Part shown: positions 55,713-64,000 of the stretch, piece after piece
How positions within the stretch are numbered: the stretch's first letter is position 1
Layout: each line of letters starts with the position of its first letter
Assembly (NCBI RefSeq): GCF_003591035.1
Contig: NZ_QYUO01000003.1
Coordinates: forward strand, 1,116,001 to 1,180,000
Length of the DNA: 64,000 bases
Direction of reading: 5' to 3'
Source: Noviherbaspirillum saxi
GTDB lineage: Bacteria > Pseudomonadota > Gammaproteobacteria > Burkholderiales > Burkholderiaceae_D
The notes under the pieces: generated by a model
Told to the model about the DNA's origin: nothing
Database searches by the model: none
The model's input: only the letters and a program-made list of their open reading frames with translations
Position numbers and translations under genes: made by a program

Positions 55713-56747
55713 TTAAAACTGATGACGGATGCCAACTGCATAGCTGTTGCCAGCACTGTTGCCCGTTACCTTGTCACGCAGATAGACGGCATAGAGGTCT
55801 GTACGTTTGGAGAGCGTATAGTCGTAACCGATTGCTGCTGTATTGCGAGTCGTCTCGCGCACTGGCGTTACATCGGCTTTTGTCTGTGACCAGGAAGCCA
55901 AGACCTTGCCGGCCTGCGAAACCGGAATGGATGCGCCCAGCTGGTATGTGCTCGACTCCAGGTCGGTGACAGTGCGCTCGGTTTTCTGGACCGATCCGAA
56001 AAGCTTTGCAAATGAGAAGTCGTAGCTCACGCCGCCCAGGTAAGCATACTGCCCCGTCGACGGTGCGGTTGCGCCCACTCGGACACGTTGTGCGGACGCG
56101 GTTGCAAGGAAAGGCCCTTGTGCATAACGGGCGGTAAGTCCTAAGTTGCCTACACCGTTGCTACCAGCGACTTCACCTAGTCCATAAATCGCCGTTGCGG
56201 AGAATCCGTTCATCGTCGGGATTGAGTACTGAATCGCATTATTCCAGACGGTGTCGCCGATGATCGTTCCGCCAAACGGCGCTATGTACGACTGCAGCAC
56301 GACAGGGGAAAATACTGTCGAGGCGACGAACGGATTGACCGCTTGCATCGCGAGGTAGAACGGAGTGGTATGCCGACCTAACGTCAATTGGCCGAATCCA
56401 CCTTGTATCCCCACCCAAGCACTACGGGACGCGAAGCTTGGATCGGTTGCATTGCGTCCTGCCGCGCCGGTATCCGGCTGGAAGAAGTTTTCGATCTGGA
56501 AGATTGCCTTCAGTCCGCCGCCGAGATCTTCCCGTCCGCGGAAGCCAAAATAGGAAGTTGTCAATCCGCCATGGCCGAGTTGGGTCACGCGCGGTGTCAT
56601 GTCGCTGCGCTTAATGCTGCCTGCATACACTCCGACCAATCCGTAGATTTCTACATTCGATTGTGCCAGTGCGCTTTGCATTGGCATGGCGGTCAATGCC
56701 AGAGCTGCCAGACCAAGACTACACGCTTGAATTTTTTTAATGGTCAT
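55713..56747 (-). CDS. Gram-negative porin
   Basis: A 344-residue trimeric general porin of the Burkholderiales kind. A signal peptide (1-28, cut after ALA) is followed by NVEIYGLVGVYAGSIKR, the usual first strand, then alternating strands and loops, ending in YAVGIRHQF with the C-terminal Phe needed for outer-membrane assembly. It follows the sugar-type operon on the same strand at a 90-base gap, so it may serve uptake of that substrate or the general acids handled here. Confidence 0.94.
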   Translation of the reverse strand: MTIKKIQACSLGLAALALTAMPMQSALAQSNVEIYGLVGVYAGSIKRSDMTPRVTQLGHGGLTTSYFGFRGREDLGGGLKAIFQIENFFQPDTGAAGRNATDPSFASRSAWVGIQGGFGQLTLGRHTTPFYLAMQAVNPFVASTVFSPVVLQSYIAPFGGTIIGDTVWNNAIQYSIPTMNGFSATAIYGLGEVAGSNGVGNLGLTARYAQGPFLATASAQRVRVGATAPSTGQYAYLGGVSYDFSFAKLFGSVQKTERTVTDLESSTYQLGASIPVSQAGKVLASWSQTKADVTPVRETTRNTAAIGYDYTLSKRTDLYAVYLRDKVTGNSAGNSYAVGIRHQF

Positions 56748-56836
56748 TTCTACTACGCCTCCATTTGTTATGCTGCGTGGAATGTTTAGTGAAGCCGAAA
56801 TTAGCGCTCGGCTTCATCATGATTTGGTACTTCGCA

Positions 56837-57700
56837 TCAGACGACGGTGGTATGTCGCTCGATGCAGGTGTCCAGCACCATTTCTCCAGGGCGATTCCAC
56901 CACTGCTCCGAGAAAATTTCGACTTCGGCGAACCCGCTATATCCGGCAGCCTCGACCCAACTACGGCATTTTTTAAGCTCGATGACACCATCACCCATCA
57001 TGCCGCGGTCATTCAATAAGTCCCGCGTCGGCGTAAGCCAGTCACATACGTGATAGGCGAGCAATCGGTCGCGGCCTGCACGCTGAATTTGCTGTTCGAG
57101 CTTTGGGTCCCACCAGACGTGGTAGAGATCAAGAGCGACCCCCAACATGCCGGTGCGTGCAGGATCGAGTGCGTCACAAATGTCCAACGCATGTTCCAGG
57201 GTATTGATACAGGCGCGCTCAGCGGCTTGCATCGGGTGCAGTGGTTCAATCGCAAGCGGCATGCCGACGTTCCGCGCATACTCAAGGCTTGCTGCAATGC
57301 CGTCCGCGACTTCCTGGCGTGCGCGACCAAGGTCTTTGTATGACGCCGCGCCGATCAAAGCACCTGGTAAAGCACCGACGACCAGGACAAGGCACGGCGC
57401 ATCAAGGGTCTTGGCCTCATCGATCGCTCGCCGGTTATCATCGAGTGCTGCGAGCAGCCCCTGCTTATCAGGAGCGGTGTAGAACCCACCTCTGCAGTAA
57501 CCGGACAAGACGATACCGGTCTCCCGCAAACGCTGGGCGGTTTCCTTCAGCCCGACGCTCGCCACCTGATCACGCCACGGGCTGATTGCGCGGATGTTGC
57601 GTTTTGCGCATTCGTCAATGATTCTGTCTAGCGACCACTGCTTTCGGACCGTCGCCGTATTAAGCGACAATGCTTCATGACTTGCTGTGAAGTCACGCAT
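56837..57700 (-). CDS. sugar phosphate isomerase/epimerase family protein
   Basis: A 287-residue TIM-barrel protein of the xylose-isomerase-like (AP endonuclease family 2) fold. Metal-ligand-type residues appear in MPLAIEPLHPM (Glu), GVALDLYHVWWDP (Asp and His), and SGFAEVEIFSEQWW (Glu). It would isomerise or epimerise a sugar, inositol derivative or keto-sugar. It is the last gene of a three-gene operon and overlaps the DUF993 gene by eight bases, so it works with that protein and the Gfo-type dehydrogenase. Confidence 0.9.
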   Translation of the reverse strand: MRDFTASHEALSLNTATVRKQWSLDRIIDECAKRNIRAISPWRDQVASVGLKETAQRLRETGIVLSGYCRGGFYTAPDKQGLLAALDDNRRAIDEAKTLDAPCLVLVVGALPGALIGAASYKDLGRARQEVADGIAASLEYARNVGMPLAIEPLHPMQAAERACINTLEHALDICDALDPARTGMLGVALDLYHVWWDPKLEQQIQRAGRDRLLAYHVCDWLTPTRDLLNDRGMMGDGVIELKKCRSWVEAAGYSGFAEVEIFSEQWWNRPGEMVLDTCIERHTTVV

Positions 57701-58895
57701 TGTGAACTCCGTGCACGGCCAATACCGCCGCCATGCGCCTTGCCGCCTCTTCCGGATTGCTCAGCAGGCCGGCCTGGTCCGCAAGGCGGAACAGTTCGGA
57801 CAGATGAGGTAACGAACGGGCGCTTTGCTGTCCACCGATCATGGTGAAATGGTCCTGCATCCCGTTCAGGTATGCCATAAAGACAACGCCGGTTTTGTAG
57901 AAACGAGTCGGTGCAGCGAAGATGTGGCGCGACAAGGGGACTGTTGGCTCCAGGATGTCGTTGAACGTCTTCCTGTCGCCGGCTGCTAGCGCGGACAGTG
58001 CAGCCGATGCGGCCGGAGCAATCGCGTCGAAGATGCCTAGCAGCGCATGGCTGTATCCCTGATCATCTCCGCCGATCAACTCCGCGTAGTTGAAGTCATC
58101 GCCTGTGTACATCTTGACGCCGGGAGCCAACCGACGACGCATGACGATCTCTTTTTCCTTATCCAGAAGCGAGATCTTGACACCATCGATGTTGGCTGCA
58201 TTGCGATTGATGACGTCAACAGCAACATCCATTGCCGCCATATGGTTCTGACTACCCCAGTATCCAAGGAGGGTCGGGTCAAACATCTCGCCTAGCCAGT
58301 GAATGATGACTGGATTACTGACTTGGGAGAGGATTCGGTGGTAGACCCGATGGTAGTCGTCCGGTGTTTTGGCCACACGGGCCAAGGCACGACTGGCCAT
58401 CAGGATAATGCGTCCACCGAGCTTTTCGATGGCTTCGATCTGCTCTTCATAAGCTTTGATGACGTCATCGATCGAGCGAGCGTCTTCCGGCGCAAGATGG
58501 TCGGTACCGGCTCCACTGGCGATCAGGGCATTTGGAACATCACGTGCCGCATCGAGGGAACGACGGATTAACTCGAGCGACGTGGGCCAATCCGTCCCCA
58601 TGCCGCGTTGCGCTGTATCCATCGCCTCGGCTACGCCGAGGCCCAGTTCCCACAGATAGCGACGGTAATTAATGGTGGCGTCCCAGTCGATGGCACTTTC
58701 AGTCCAGGGATTGTGCTGGGCGAAGGGATTAGCGACCATATGGGCCGCGGAATAGGCAATCCTTGTAAAAGGAACACGTGCGGGAACACGTGCGGCGGTA
58801 TTGAATGACTTCGGCTCGCTCAGCTTGTATGGCTGGATCGATCCATCTGCGCCTGGTAGAGCGATCTGCAGGGATAATTTGCTTATTGCGTTCAT
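57693..58895 (-). CDS. DUF993 family, DapA-like aldolase
   Basis: A 400-residue protein of the DUF993 family, related in fold to dihydrodipicolinate synthase and other class I aldolases. The probable Schiff-base Lys lies in IDGVKISLLDKEKE. GYWGSQNHMAAM and MYTGDDFNYAELIGGDDQGY are characteristic segments. Proteins of this family occur with Gfo/Idh/MocA dehydrogenases and TIM-barrel isomerases, as here, and probably cleave or dehydrate a sugar-acid or keto-sugar intermediate. The exact reaction is not known to me. Confidence 0.86.
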   Translation of the reverse strand: MNAISKLSLQIALPGADGSIQPYKLSEPKSFNTAARVPARVPFTRIAYSAAHMVANPFAQHNPWTESAIDWDATINYRRYLWELGLGVAEAMDTAQRGMGTDWPTSLELIRRSLDAARDVPNALIASGAGTDHLAPEDARSIDDVIKAYEEQIEAIEKLGGRIILMASRALARVAKTPDDYHRVYHRILSQVSNPVIIHWLGEMFDPTLLGYWGSQNHMAAMDVAVDVINRNAANIDGVKISLLDKEKEIVMRRRLAPGVKMYTGDDFNYAELIGGDDQGYSHALLGIFDAIAPAASAALSALAAGDRKTFNDILEPTVPLSRHIFAAPTRFYKTGVVFMAYLNGMQDHFTMIGGQQSARSLPHLSELFRLADQAGLLSNPEEAARRMAAVLAVHGVHNA

Positions 58896-58907
58896 TGCCG
58901 CGACTCC

Positions 58908-60059
58908 TTAGGCAGTCAGAGACGGGACATCGACCCAACGGCGCTCTTTCCACGATTCGAGCGCACATTCAACCATCTGCACACCCTTGGCGCCTTCGAG
59001 CAGATTCCATTTGAAAGGTGCATCTTCAACCACGTGACGGATGAACATTTCCCACTGAACCTTAAAGCCGTTGTCGAGGTTGGTTGTATCCGGCACCTTC
59101 ATCCAGTCTTCGAAGAAGTTCAGTGGTTGCTTTGTATCGGGACTCCATACGGGCTTCGGTGTATTAACCCTCGATTGAGTGAAGCAATCGAACAGACCTG
59201 CTACGGCCGATCCATGCGTACCATCGACATGGAAGGTAACCAGGTCATCCCGGCGCACACGGGTAGTCCACGAGCTGTTGATCTGGGCGATGACGCCACC
59301 ATCAAGCTCGAAGGTCGCGTACGCTGCGTCGTCGGCTGTTGCCTTGTACTTTTGACCCTTTTCGTCGAAGCGTTCAGGAATGTGGGTAGCGCCCAGGCAA
59401 GACACCGACTTGACTTCACCAAACAGATTGTCAAGCACGTAGCGCCAGTGACACAGCATGTCGAGGATCATGCCGCCGCCGTCTTCTGTGCGGTAGTTCC
59501 ACGATGGGCGCTGGATCGGCTGGAGGTCGCCCTCAAATACCCAGTAGCCAAACTCGCCGCGTACCGACAACATTTTGCCGAAAAAGCCGGCGTCATTGAG
59601 GAGCTTGAGTTTTTGCAGGCCCGGGAGGAACAGCTTATCCTGAACAACACCGTGCTTGATGCCCTTTTCTTTAGCGAGTGTGTAGATATCGAGCGCTTCT
59701 TTCAGATTGGTAGCAACTGGCTTCTCGCAGTAGATATGCTTTCCAGCGTTGATAGCCTTTGCCAGAAGCGTAGGACGCATCTGTGTGGTCGCGGCGTCGA
59801 AGAAGATTGTGTCGTCCCTGTTCGCAAGTGCCTTATCAAGGTCGGTACCCCATCGTTCGATTCCAAACTTCTTGGCCAACGCTTCGATTTTCTCTGCGTC
59901 GCGACCAATAAGAATCGGATCTGGCATGACGCGATCGCCGTTCGAAAGAGTCACGCCCCCCTGTGCGCGGATCGCGACGATAGAGCGAATCAGGTGTTGG
60001 TTCATGCCCATACGTCCGGTGACGCCATGCATCACGATGCCCAGTTTTTTCACTGCCAT
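58908..60059 (-). CDS. Gfo/Idh/MocA-family oxidoreductase
   Basis: A 383-residue NAD(P)-dependent sugar or inositol dehydrogenase. After a Rossmann start ([18 protein letters not shown]), the conserved [16 protein letters not shown] carries the EKP motif with the catalytic Lys. The C-terminal domain is an alpha/beta substrate domain (about 145-380). It is first in the operon 60059-56837, followed by the DUF993 and isomerase genes at gaps of 12 bases or less. The nucleotide-binding start deviates from the usual GxGxxG, having VTGRMG. Confidence 0.92.
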   Translation of the reverse strand: MAVKKLGIVMHGVTGRMGMNQHLIRSIVAIRAQGGVTLSNGDRVMPDPILIGRDAEKIEALAKKFGIERWGTDLDKALANRDDTIFFDAATTQMRPTLLAKAINAGKHIYCEKPVATNLKEALDIYTLAKEKGIKHGVVQDKLFLPGLQKLKLLNDAGFFGKMLSVRGEFGYWVFEGDLQPIQRPSWNYRTEDGGGMILDMLCHWRYVLDNLFGEVKSVSCLGATHIPERFDEKGQKYKATADDAAYATFELDGGVIAQINSSWTTRVRRDDLVTFHVDGTHGSAVAGLFDCFTQSRVNTPKPVWSPDTKQPLNFFEDWMKVPDTTNLDNGFKVQWEMFIRHVVEDAPFKWNLLEGAKGVQMVECALESWKERRWVDVPSLTA

Positions 60060-60194
60060 TTTTTGCTCCTGTGTATGTAATAAATCTTCCTGTCGCCCTA
60101 GTGCTCTTCATGCGGCAAGGGCAAGCGCTGGTTCCTTCTTTAATCAGCTCGCGTTACTAAGCGCACTGATTTTTAGGCGTAAGGGTGCCCTTTG

Positions 60195-60212
60195 CCGACG
60201 GAAATCCGTCGG
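60195..60212. promoter_or_regulatory. 18-base palindrome ahead of the sugar operon
   Basis: CCGACGGA-AA-TCCGTCGG is a perfect 8-base inverted repeat 136 bases upstream of the Gfo-type gene and 43 bases after the amidohydrolase stop. No T-run follows on the minus strand, so an operator role (for a GntR-, LacI- or IclR-type regulator not encoded here) seems more likely than termination. Confidence 0.5.
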
Positions 60213-60254
60213 ACATTTCTGCAAATTTAATCGTCGCCGGGCGTAGGTAAAAAC

Positions 60255-61298
60255 CTAGCTGTGATGCCCGCCACAACAACCGTCATCGTCATGAACGCGA
60301 AGCTTGAGCATCTTTTGCGCGTTCTTGTAGAACAGTGCTGCCTTCTCCTCGTCGGTGAAGTTCAAGGTTTCAATCGCGGCAATGGTTTCCCGGATTACCA
60401 GCTCGCCCTGCTCCTTATCGAACGGACAGTCGGTGCCGAACAGCACATGATCAGTCCCGAAGAAATTGACTCCACACTGGATCGCTGACTTGGAACCAAG
60501 CACCGCGGTATCTGCGTAAAATTGCTTGAAGTAATCGACGGGACGCTTCGACATCGACTTCAGAATGGCTTCGTAATTCTCATCTGCCGTGCGGCTTCCC
60601 AACTCGTCCCAACCATATCCAACACGGCCTTCGAAGAAGGGAACCATCGCGCCACAGTGATGCGTAATAACGCGCAGATTAGGTAGGCGATCAAACATAC
60701 CCGAAAAGACGATACGCGCCATGGCTGCGCTGGTCTCGTAGGGCCAGCCGAATGTCCACCAAATCTCATACTTCGATTTGTCCTCAGTCGGATAATCGGC
60801 GAACTTCGGCGGCCGCGCTGGGTGAAGCCATATTGGCTTGTCATGTTTGCCACTCACGAGGTCAAAAATCGGCGCGAAGTCAGGGTGATCAAGCGGACGA
60901 CCGTTAATGTTCGTAAACAATTGGACACCCGAAGCGCCGAGGGCAAACGCGCGCTCGGCCTCCTCCAGGGATGCCTCGATGTTATTCATGGGTAGGGCGG
61001 CCACCCAAGCCGGAAACCGATCCGGGTACTGCTCAACGAGACCTGCAAGTCCATCATTGGCAATTCGCGCCAACTCTGGAGTCACGTCCGGGGAACCAAG
61101 CGTCTCGATAGGCGGCATGGAAAGGGTCAGAACCTGCTGATAGCCTGGATAGCGATCCATGATTTCGAGGCGCGCAGGGACGTTATGTAGAGTTTCAATA
61201 TTGAACCACCGCTTCAGCGCCGCCTTGTCGGTCACGACCTCGTTCAGCTTTGAAAAATATGCCGGTGGAAATATGTGGGTAAAGATATCAAGCTTCAT
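60255..61298 (-). CDS. amidohydrolase, ACMSD/decarboxylase-like
   Basis: A 347-residue TIM-barrel metal-dependent hydrolase or decarboxylase of the ACMSD-like family (amidohydrolase 2). It opens with LDIFTHIFPPAYF, where the first His of the usual HxH pair is Phe. VITHHCGAMVPFFEGR gives later metal His residues and LFGTDCPFD the catalytic Asp. Members decarboxylate aromatic or muconate-type acids or hydrolyse lactones. The end is unusual: DDDGCCGGHHS, a possible metal-binding tail. It is divergent from the TetR gene and probably under its control. Confidence 0.9.
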   Translation of the reverse strand: MKLDIFTHIFPPAYFSKLNEVVTDKAALKRWFNIETLHNVPARLEIMDRYPGYQQVLTLSMPPIETLGSPDVTPELARIANDGLAGLVEQYPDRFPAWVAALPMNNIEASLEEAERAFALGASGVQLFTNINGRPLDHPDFAPIFDLVSGKHDKPIWLHPARPPKFADYPTEDKSKYEIWWTFGWPYETSAAMARIVFSGMFDRLPNLRVITHHCGAMVPFFEGRVGYGWDELGSRTADENYEAILKSMSKRPVDYFKQFYADTAVLGSKSAIQCGVNFFGTDHVLFGTDCPFDKEQGELVIRETIAAIETLNFTDEEKAALFYKNAQKMLKLRVHDDDGCCGGHHS

Positions 61299-61856
61299 TA
61301 ATAACGCTCCGATTAATGGGTGTGGCGATATAGGGTAATTCTTTCATTGAGCGCAGTACTGTACAAAGCGTACGAACGCCTGCATGTTGGTCGTTAGAGA
61401 AAATGCCGACTCGCTCATGGCGGCGTAGTGGCGACATACTGGTCCGCCTGATGAGCAAAGTGTGCCTCTGCGCGCACTGAACTTTGACTTTTCGCCCCAC
61501 GAGTTACCGCCCTCCTTTAAGACCTCTTGACTGAAAAGTCCCAACAAAGCGCTGAAGCTAACCACCAAGTTCACTAACTGGTGAATAATCATTGCCGTTG
61601 CTGTCAAATTCAGCCGCTGTTATCTGAAGTAACTAACTGGTTACATAGTACCAGCGTGTTTTTTGGCTGTCAAAGAAAAATTTGGGTAATCCAATGCGTC
61701 GCATCACCAGCTATGAGTGCTTGCGATGATTTATGGCGGAATATATCTCGCGTGGCGTTGCTTACTCTGGCCCATTTACTAGGCTATAATTCACCCTGCA
61801 GTTAATTAGACCTCCGCGGCCTGCCCTTGCCGAGTGGAATCGAAACGAATTTGGAT
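61299..61856. other. 558-base divergent promoter region
   Basis: No gene is seen. The region contains the two TetR-type palindromes described separately and should hold the promoters of the amidohydrolase and TetR genes. Confidence 0.6.
61570..61644. promoter_or_regulatory. two matching palindromes, likely TetR operators
   Basis: TTCACTAACTGGTGAA (61570-61585) and GTAACTAACTGGTTAC (61629-61644) share the core ACTAACTGGT and have self-complementary flanks. Their centres are 59 bases apart, in the promoter region between the divergent amidohydrolase and TetR genes. They are the best candidates for TetR-dimer binding sites. Confidence 0.75.
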
Positions 61857-62528
61857 ATGGATATGGATAATTTGGAAGAAGCATCCACGGCGCCGGTTAA
61901 TCCGGACGTAGTAGGACGTAATGCAGCAAGAACTCGGCAGGCAATTATTGAGGCCGCTACCGAAGAATTTGCATCCCTCGGTTTAGGCGGCGCGCGAATC
62001 GACTCGATTGCGCTACGTGCGGGTACAAACAAACGCTTGCTTTATTACTACTTCGGGAACAAAGAAGCCCTTTTCCAAGCTGTCCTCGAGCGCGCCTATG
62101 CCAATATACGTACGGCAGAACGCGCACTGTGCCTCGATGAACTCAATCCGGTGGAGGCCATTCGGCAACTGGTCTCATTTACCTGGCATTACTACATCAC
62201 TCACCCGGAATTCCTTACGCTCCTTAACAGTGAAAACCTGCATCAGGCTGTCCACTTGAAGCAGTCCACTGCGATTAAGGAAATGAACTCCCCGCTGATT
62301 GCTACTTTAGATACCGTGCTGGAAAAAGGTCGGACCGCAGGTTTGTTTCGGTCTGGCGTTGACCCGCTGCAACTGTATATATCAATCGCCGCCATGTCGT
62401 TTTTTTATCTATCAAACCACTATACGCTCTCAGCCGTGTTCGGCCGTGATCTGCGGCATCCGAAAGCGGAAGCGGAAAGGCTTTCTCACATGACCGATCT
62501 TGTACTCGGATATCTGTTGCGTGAATGA
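61857..62528 (+). CDS. TetR-family transcriptional regulator
   Basis: A 223-residue regulator. The ATG at 61857 is preferred over a TTG at 61827. The helix-turn-helix (about 30-70) reads ATEEFASLGLGGARIDSIAL, then AGTNKRLLYYYFGNKEALFQ, the typical TetR pattern. The C-terminal ligand domain is helical. It is divergent from the amidohydrolase gene, with two matching operators between, and likely represses both until an effector binds. Confidence 0.93.
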   Translation: MDMDNLEEASTAPVNPDVVGRNAARTRQAIIEAATEEFASLGLGGARIDSIALRAGTNKRLLYYYFGNKEALFQAVLERAYANIRTAERALCLDELNPVEAIRQLVSFTWHYYITHPEFLTLLNSENLHQAVHLKQSTAIKEMNSPLIATLDTVLEKGRTAGLFRSGVDPLQLYISIAAMSFFYLSNHYTLSAVFGRDLRHPKAEAERLSHMTDLVLGYLLRE

Positions 62529-62610
62529 TAGGTGTATCGAGGGAGCCATGTCGTCCACCGTTTGACCGTCAGTCCAATCCTTAAACCTTTTTAAATACCG
62601 GAAAAAGCGC

Positions 62611-64000
62611 ATGAACAGCGATTCGACCATCATCTACACGCTAACCGACGAGGCGCCCCTCTTGGCGACCCACGCATTCCTGCCAATCGTCAGCACCTTC
62701 ACCAAGCCGGCTGGTATCCGCATTGAACAGAGCGACATCTCGGTCGCGGCACGAATTCTTGGTAACTTTTCCGAGTATCTGACGCCCGAGCAGCGTGTCC
62801 CGGACACGCTCGCGGAACTGGGAAAGAAGACCCTCGAGCCAGACGCCAACATCATCAAGTTGCCCAATGTCAGCGCATCGATGCCCCAGCTGATGGCAGC
62901 AATCAGGGAACTGCAGGGCAAGGGCTACAATATTCCAGACTATCCTGCGGACCCCAAGACCGACGAAGAAAAGGAAATCAAAGCTCGCTACGGCAAGTGC
63001 ATCGGCTCCGCCGTCAACCCGGTCCTGCGCGAAGGCAACTCCGATCGCCGGGCGCCACGTGCGGTCAAGGAGTACGCACGAAAAAATCCTCATTCAATGG
63101 GCGAATGGTCACAGGCTTCTCGCACTCACGTGTCGCACATGCACGATGGCGATTTTTATCACGGCGAGAAGTCAATGACGCTGGACCGTGCGCGAGACGT
63201 CAAGATGGAGCTCATCACCAAGAGCGGCAACACGCTGACCCTGAAACCGAAGGTGGCGCTGCAGGCCGGCGAGATCATCGACTCGATGTTCTTGAGCTGC
63301 AAGGCGTTACGCAAGTTCTACGAACGCCAGATCGAAGACGCACGCAAGTCCGGCGTCATGTTCTCGCTGCACGTCAAAGCCACCATGATGAAGGTATCCC
63401 ACCCCATCGTATTCGGCCACTGTGTACGGATCTTCTACAAGGAAGCGTTTGAGAAACACGGCGCGCTGTTCGACAGCCTGGGCGTGAACGTCAACAATGG
63501 CATGGTCGATTTGTACAACAAGCTTGCCAAGCTTCCCGATTCGCAGCGCGAAGAGGTCATGCGCGACATCCACGCCTGCCATGAGAACCGGCCGGAACTC
63601 GCGATGGTCGATTCCGCCAAGGGCATCACGAACTTCCATTCTCCCAGTGACGTCATCGTCGATGCCTCGATGCCGGCGATGATTCGTGCCGGCGGCAAGA
63701 TGTACGGCGCCGACGGCCGGCTCAAGGAAGTCAAGGCGGTGATGCCAGAGAGCACATTCGCACGCATCTACCAGGAGATCATCAACTTTTGCAAATGGCA
63801 TGGCGCGTTCGACCCGCGTACGATGGGCACCGTGCCCAACGTGGGCCTGATGGCGCAGCAGGCGGAGGAATACGGTTCGCACGACAAGACCTTCGAGATC
63901 CCGGAGGACGGTGTGGCCAATATCACTGATCTGGAAACCGGCGAAGTGCTGCTGAAGCAGAATGTCGAACAGGGCGACATCTGGCGCATGTGCCAGGTCA
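62611..64000 (+). CDS. icd: monomeric NADP-isocitrate dehydrogenase, N-terminal part
   Basis: The first 463 codons of a monomeric-type isocitrate dehydrogenase (full length about 740), cut by the window end. It converts isocitrate to 2-oxoglutarate with NADP+ in the TCA cycle. Characteristic segments are [40 protein letters not shown] and [17 protein letters not shown]. The frame is intact to base 64000. The ATG at 62611 begins [10 protein letters not shown], a normal start for the family. It follows the TetR gene by 82 bases but is probably a housekeeping gene with its own promoter. Confidence 0.96.
   Translation, partial: MNSDSTIIYTLTDEAPLLATHAFLPIVSTFTKPAGIRIEQSDISVAARILGNFSEYLTPEQRVPDTLAELGKKTLEPDANIIKLPNVSASMPQLMAAIRELQGKGYNIPDYPADPKTDEEKEIKARYGKCIGSAVNPVLREGNSDRRAPRAVKEYARKNPHSMGEWSQASRTHVSHMHDGDFYHGEKSMTLDRARDVKMELITKSGNTLTLKPKVALQAGEIIDSMFLSCKALRKFYERQIEDARKSGVMFSLHVKATMMKVSHPIVFGHCVRIFYKEAFEKHGALFDSLGVNVNNGMVDLYNKLAKLPDSQREEVMRDIHACHENRPELAMVDSAKGITNFHSPSDVIVDASMPAMIRAGGKMYGADGRLKEVKAVMPESTFARIYQEIINFCKWHGAFDPRTMGTVPNVGLMAQQAEEYGSHDKTFEIPEDGVANITDLETGEVLLKQNVEQGDIWRMCQV

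Noticed and set aside
59034..60080. 348-codon plus-strand frame opposite the Gfo/Idh/MocA gene
   Set aside because: Shadow frame; the minus-strand gene has the EKP motif and operon context.

Overview
This 64 kb window looks like a chromosomal segment from a betaproteobacterium of the order Burkholderiales. The evidence is five periplasmic receptors of the Bug/TctC type, several CoA-dependent acid-degradation clusters, a Gram-negative porin of the Burkholderiales kind, and the general base and codon usage. No rRNA, tRNA or CRISPR array was recognised. Assignments rest on reading the sequence alone; no database search was run.

Layout. 1-1851: the end of a fused TRAP transporter permease and a D-2-hydroxyacid dehydrogenase. 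2282-8517: a tightly overlapping four-gene Wadjet (JetABCD) plasmid/phage-defence operon with an unusually short JetA. 8518-9231: a gene-poor stretch. 9232-9870: a Doc toxin/AbrB-type antitoxin pair with a palindromic operator. 10022-14957: a catabolic operon (alpha/beta hydrolase, TauD-type dioxygenase, M24 enzyme, Bug receptor) divergent from an IclR regulator, with paired palindromes between them. 14991-15533: a dead IS6 transposase. 15797-24250: an eight-gene minus-strand operon for acyl-CoA breakdown (Bug receptor, DUF35 protein, thiolase-like protein, two-subunit CoA transferase, two acyl-CoA dehydrogenases, a hydratase/dehydrogenase fusion). 24481-24668: a MITE-like repeat. 24836-31561: a plus-strand acid uptake and CoA pathway (Bug, CaiB, hydratase, hydroxyacyl-CoA dehydrogenase fragment, thiolase, TctB, TctA), followed by a chemoreceptor.

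33823-39746 is the most interesting block. On one strand it holds a lipoprotein, five small Sec-exported proteins, a periplasmic C39 cysteine peptidase and an outer-membrane barrel with an N-terminal coiled coil. The peptidase and barrel resemble FapD and FapF of the Pseudomonas Fap functional-amyloid system. All five small proteins carry a leader-like motif after the signal peptide, of the form L-(S/T)-x2-QMD-x-(V/I)-(S/A)-AG, reminiscent of the double-glycine leaders that C39 peptidases cut. Four of the five end in Ser-Ser-Phe, and two are near-identical tandem copies. The proposal is a Fap-like export or surface-fibre system with its own substrate family. It is bracketed by relics of IS630-type elements.

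39943-42803 is an insertion-sequence graveyard (IS630, OrfA-type, IS21, IS4 and perhaps IS5 fragments) that has cut a LysR gene short. 42925-48986: a LysR regulator divergent from an acyl-CoA dehydrogenase, a Bug receptor, a CaiB-type transferase and glutaryl-CoA dehydrogenase, probably for glutarate or a related diacid. 49222-56747: a recombinase-like fragment, another Bug receptor, a receiver-like protein lacking its phosphorylation Asp, PEP carboxylase, glycerate 2-kinase and a porin. Glycerate kinase plus PEP carboxylase would carry glycerate to oxaloacetate. 56837-62528: a sugar-type operon (TIM-barrel isomerase, DUF993 aldolase-like protein, Gfo/Idh/MocA dehydrogenase), then an amidohydrolase divergent from a TetR regulator with two matched palindromes. 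62611 to the end: the start of a monomeric NADP-isocitrate dehydrogenase.
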